The notes under the pieces were generated by a model. The model made no database searches and was not told the origin of the DNA. It worked only from the letters and a program-made list of their open reading frames with translations. From Bacillus_BD sp963708895 (lineage in GTDB: Bacteria; Bacillota; Bacilli; Bacillales; Cytobacillaceae), in contig CAVPUE010000006.1 in assembly GCA_963708895.1 (NCBI GenBank), positions 28,541 through 92,540 on the forward strand: a stretch of DNA of 64,000 bases, in the 5' to 3' direction. Shown piece after piece: positions 62,738-64,000 of this stretch; positions within the stretch are counted from its first letter, which is position 1, and the number at the start of each line of letters is the position of its first letter. A program made the translations under genes and the position numbers.

Positions 62738-63799
62738 ATGGAAAAATTAAATTCCGGAATAGAAATAGGTGTTTACACTTTTGGAGAGTTACTTTGCGAT
62801 CCTTATAGTGGTAATTTAATAAGCGCAAAACAGCGGATAAATGAAATAATACAGGCAGCTAAACTGGCGGATGATGCTGGACTTGATGTATTTGGGATCG
62901 GTGAGCATCATCGTTTGGATTTTGCTGTTTCAGCTCCCCACGTTATATTAGCTGCAATCGCCCAAAATACAAACCAAATTAAGCTGATAAGTGCAACAAC
63001 CGTTCTGAACACAGTGGATCCTGTCCGTTTATTCGAGGACTTTGCAACATTAGATATCATTTCAAATGGCCGTGCTGAAATTGTAGCGGGGAGGGGGGCA
63101 TTTGTGGAATCTTTTCCACTGTTTGGATACAACTTGGATGACTATGACTATTTATTCTCTGAGAATATTGAACTTTTATTAAAATTAAACGAGAACGAGC
63201 GTATTACTTGGAAAGGCCATTTCCGCTCAGAACTCAAAGATGCAGATATTTCCCCTCGTCCCATACAACAGAGAATCCCCATTTGGATAGGTGTAGGAGG
63301 TTCACAAGAAAGTGCAGAACGTGCTGGTAGGCTAGGGGAAGGGTTAATGTTAGCCGTGCTTGGAGGAGACCCTATCCATTTTAAGCCACTTGTCGAGGCC
63401 TACCAGGATGCGGGATTTAAGGCTGGCCACAATTCAAAAAAACTGAAGGTAGCAGTTGGTTCACATGTTTATATTAGAGAAACATCTCAAAAGGCCAAGG
63501 AAGAGTTCTACCCATATTATACAAACTATTTCCAGCATTTTATGAAAAACGGAGGGCAATTGAAGATCTCCCAAACAGATTTTGAGCAAATGGCCGGTCC
63601 AAATAACAGCCTATTTGTCGGGAGCTCTCAGGAAATTATTGAAAAAATTATACGCCAACATGAATTGTTTGGACATCAACGCTTCCTTGCTCAAGTGGAC
63701 ATAGGTGGTTTACCTTTTAATAAAGTTGCTAAAAACATAGAGCTATTAGCAACTGAGGTTGCTCCGGTGGTGCGAAGGGAAACTAAAAAAGGCTGCTAA
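62738..63799 (+). CDS. Luciferase-like flavin-dependent monooxygenase
   Basis: A 353-residue LLM-class oxidoreductase with a TIM-barrel fold that uses reduced flavin. Segments typical of the family are DAGLDVFGIGEHHR, SAPHVILAAIAQNTNQIKL, GRAEIVAGRGAFVESFPLFG and PIWIGVGGS. The substrate is not predicted. TTGGAGGAGG precedes ATG 62738. It is separated from the HpaB-like gene by a hairpin and about 200 gene-free bases, so the two may be separate transcripts. Confidence 0.85.
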   Translation: MEKLNSGIEIGVYTFGELLCDPYSGNLISAKQRINEIIQAAKLADDAGLDVFGIGEHHRLDFAVSAPHVILAAIAQNTNQIKLISATTVLNTVDPVRLFEDFATLDIISNGRAEIVAGRGAFVESFPLFGYNLDDYDYLFSENIELLLKLNENERITWKGHFRSELKDADISPRPIQQRIPIWIGVGGSQESAERAGRLGEGLMLAVLGGDPIHFKPLVEAYQDAGFKAGHNSKKLKVAVGSHVYIRETSQKAKEEFYPYYTNYFQHFMKNGGQLKISQTDFEQMAGPNNSLFVGSSQEIIEKIIRQHELFGHQRFLAQVDIGGLPFNKVAKNIELLATEVAPVVRRETKKGC

Positions 63800-63822
63800 A
63801 AGAAAAAACTTTAGCAGCTTTA
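63788..63822 (+). terminator. Intrinsic terminator after the luciferase-like gene
   Basis: AAAGGCTGCTAAAAG pairs with CTTTAGCAGCTTT (one bulge), overlapping the end of the gene. The rest of the gap to 63989 holds no gene. Confidence 0.75.
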
Positions 63823-63989
63823 GATTTGTATGTGATGGAATAACGGCGCCCCATCACTAAGATATGAAATATTTTATCAGGCCCTGTAGTATCGTTGAAA
63901 ACAGAAAAAACGTTAATTTAACGATGTACATTAACCAAAATCAAAAAACTGTTAAAAACATTAAAAATAAGCGTTTTCGTTTTTTATAT

Positions 63990-64000
63990 GTCCCAGAAGG
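63990..64000 (-). tRNA. Edge of a probable intact tRNA-Arg(CCU)
   Basis: GTCCCAGAAGG is identical to the start of the tRNA fragment at 60822. As the last 11 bases of the window it would be the 3' acceptor end of a minus-strand tRNA gene whose remainder lies outside. Confidence 0.5.

Larger units (their letters stand above)
60868..63989. mobile_element. Candidate small genomic island in tRNA-Arg(CCU)
   Basis: The 3.1-kb segment lies between the tRNA 3' fragment and a second GTCCCAGAAGG at the window edge, which would be the 3' end of an intact minus-strand tRNA. It carries two flavin-dependent monooxygenase-like genes and no integrase. It may be a remnant, or an element mobilised by an integrase elsewhere. 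The tRNA outside the window is not seen. Confidence 0.55.

Overview
The window is AT-rich and reads as a chromosome segment of a spore-forming, facultatively anaerobic member of the Bacillaceae. The evidence is a set of genes typical of Bacillus (an Sda-like sporulation checkpoint protein, a YkpA-type ABC-F protein, YuzL-, YdjO- and YqhV-like proteins, PpaC, a PbpF-type penicillin-binding protein), GGAGG ribosome binding sites, frequent TTG/GTG starts and U-tailed hairpin terminators. The species cannot be fixed from the sequence alone. At least 15 genes with clear homologues are split by single-base frameshifts. Most of those traced are +1 changes, several in short homopolymer runs, so much of the breakage is probably sequencing error; such genes are given as one span.

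Layout. 1-5.4 kb: tail of the 2-oxoglutarate dehydrogenase E2 gene, an Sda-like gene, a YidC-family insertase and an NAD salvage pair (pncB-nadE). 5.4-8.6 kb: pyruvate formate-lyase and its activase, with a Rex/Fnr-like site upstream. 9-12.9 kb: a DHH phosphoesterase, ykpA and small proteins. 13.06-13.79 kb: a gene-free stretch that looks like a large structured RNA of about 0.7 kb, with promoter, 25-bp closing helix, several internal hairpins and an intrinsic terminator. 13.9-32.2 kb: mostly housekeeping genes (pbpF-like, ilvE, HAD hydrolase, hemD-like, ppiB, ppaC, PPDK and its regulator, exoA, a SUV3-like helicase, a MIP18-family protein).

32.2-56.4 kb is an aromatic-catabolism region interleaved with thiamine genes. 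It holds an IclR regulator divergent from a meta-cleavage lower pathway (semialdehyde dehydrogenase, hydratase, decarboxylase, tautomerase), a TPP riboswitch with thiM-thiD-thiE, catechol 2,3-dioxygenase with a XylT-type ferredoxin and a PucR-type regulator, azlCD and selB. It ends in a 3.7-kb tandem duplication carrying a second extradiol dioxygenase, an ACMSD-like amidohydrolase, a small conserved ORF and a ZIP transporter. My reading is that dioxygenase plus amidohydrolase convert a carboxylated catechol, possibly protocatechuate by 2,3-cleavage, to hydroxymuconic semialdehyde, which the 33-37 kb operon then degrades. The aldolase and acylating aldehyde dehydrogenase that would finish the pathway are not in the window.

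56.4-60.8 kb: a truncated and an intact lipoprotein paralogue, small membrane proteins and a zinc alcohol dehydrogenase. 60.8-64 kb: a 3.1-kb segment bounded by a tRNA-Arg(CCU) 3' fragment and a matching 11-bp sequence at the window edge. It carries an HpaB-like and a luciferase-like monooxygenase and looks like a small tRNA-inserted island with no integrase. A repeat family of about 180 bp occurs five times in the window, four of them in or beside the aromatic region.
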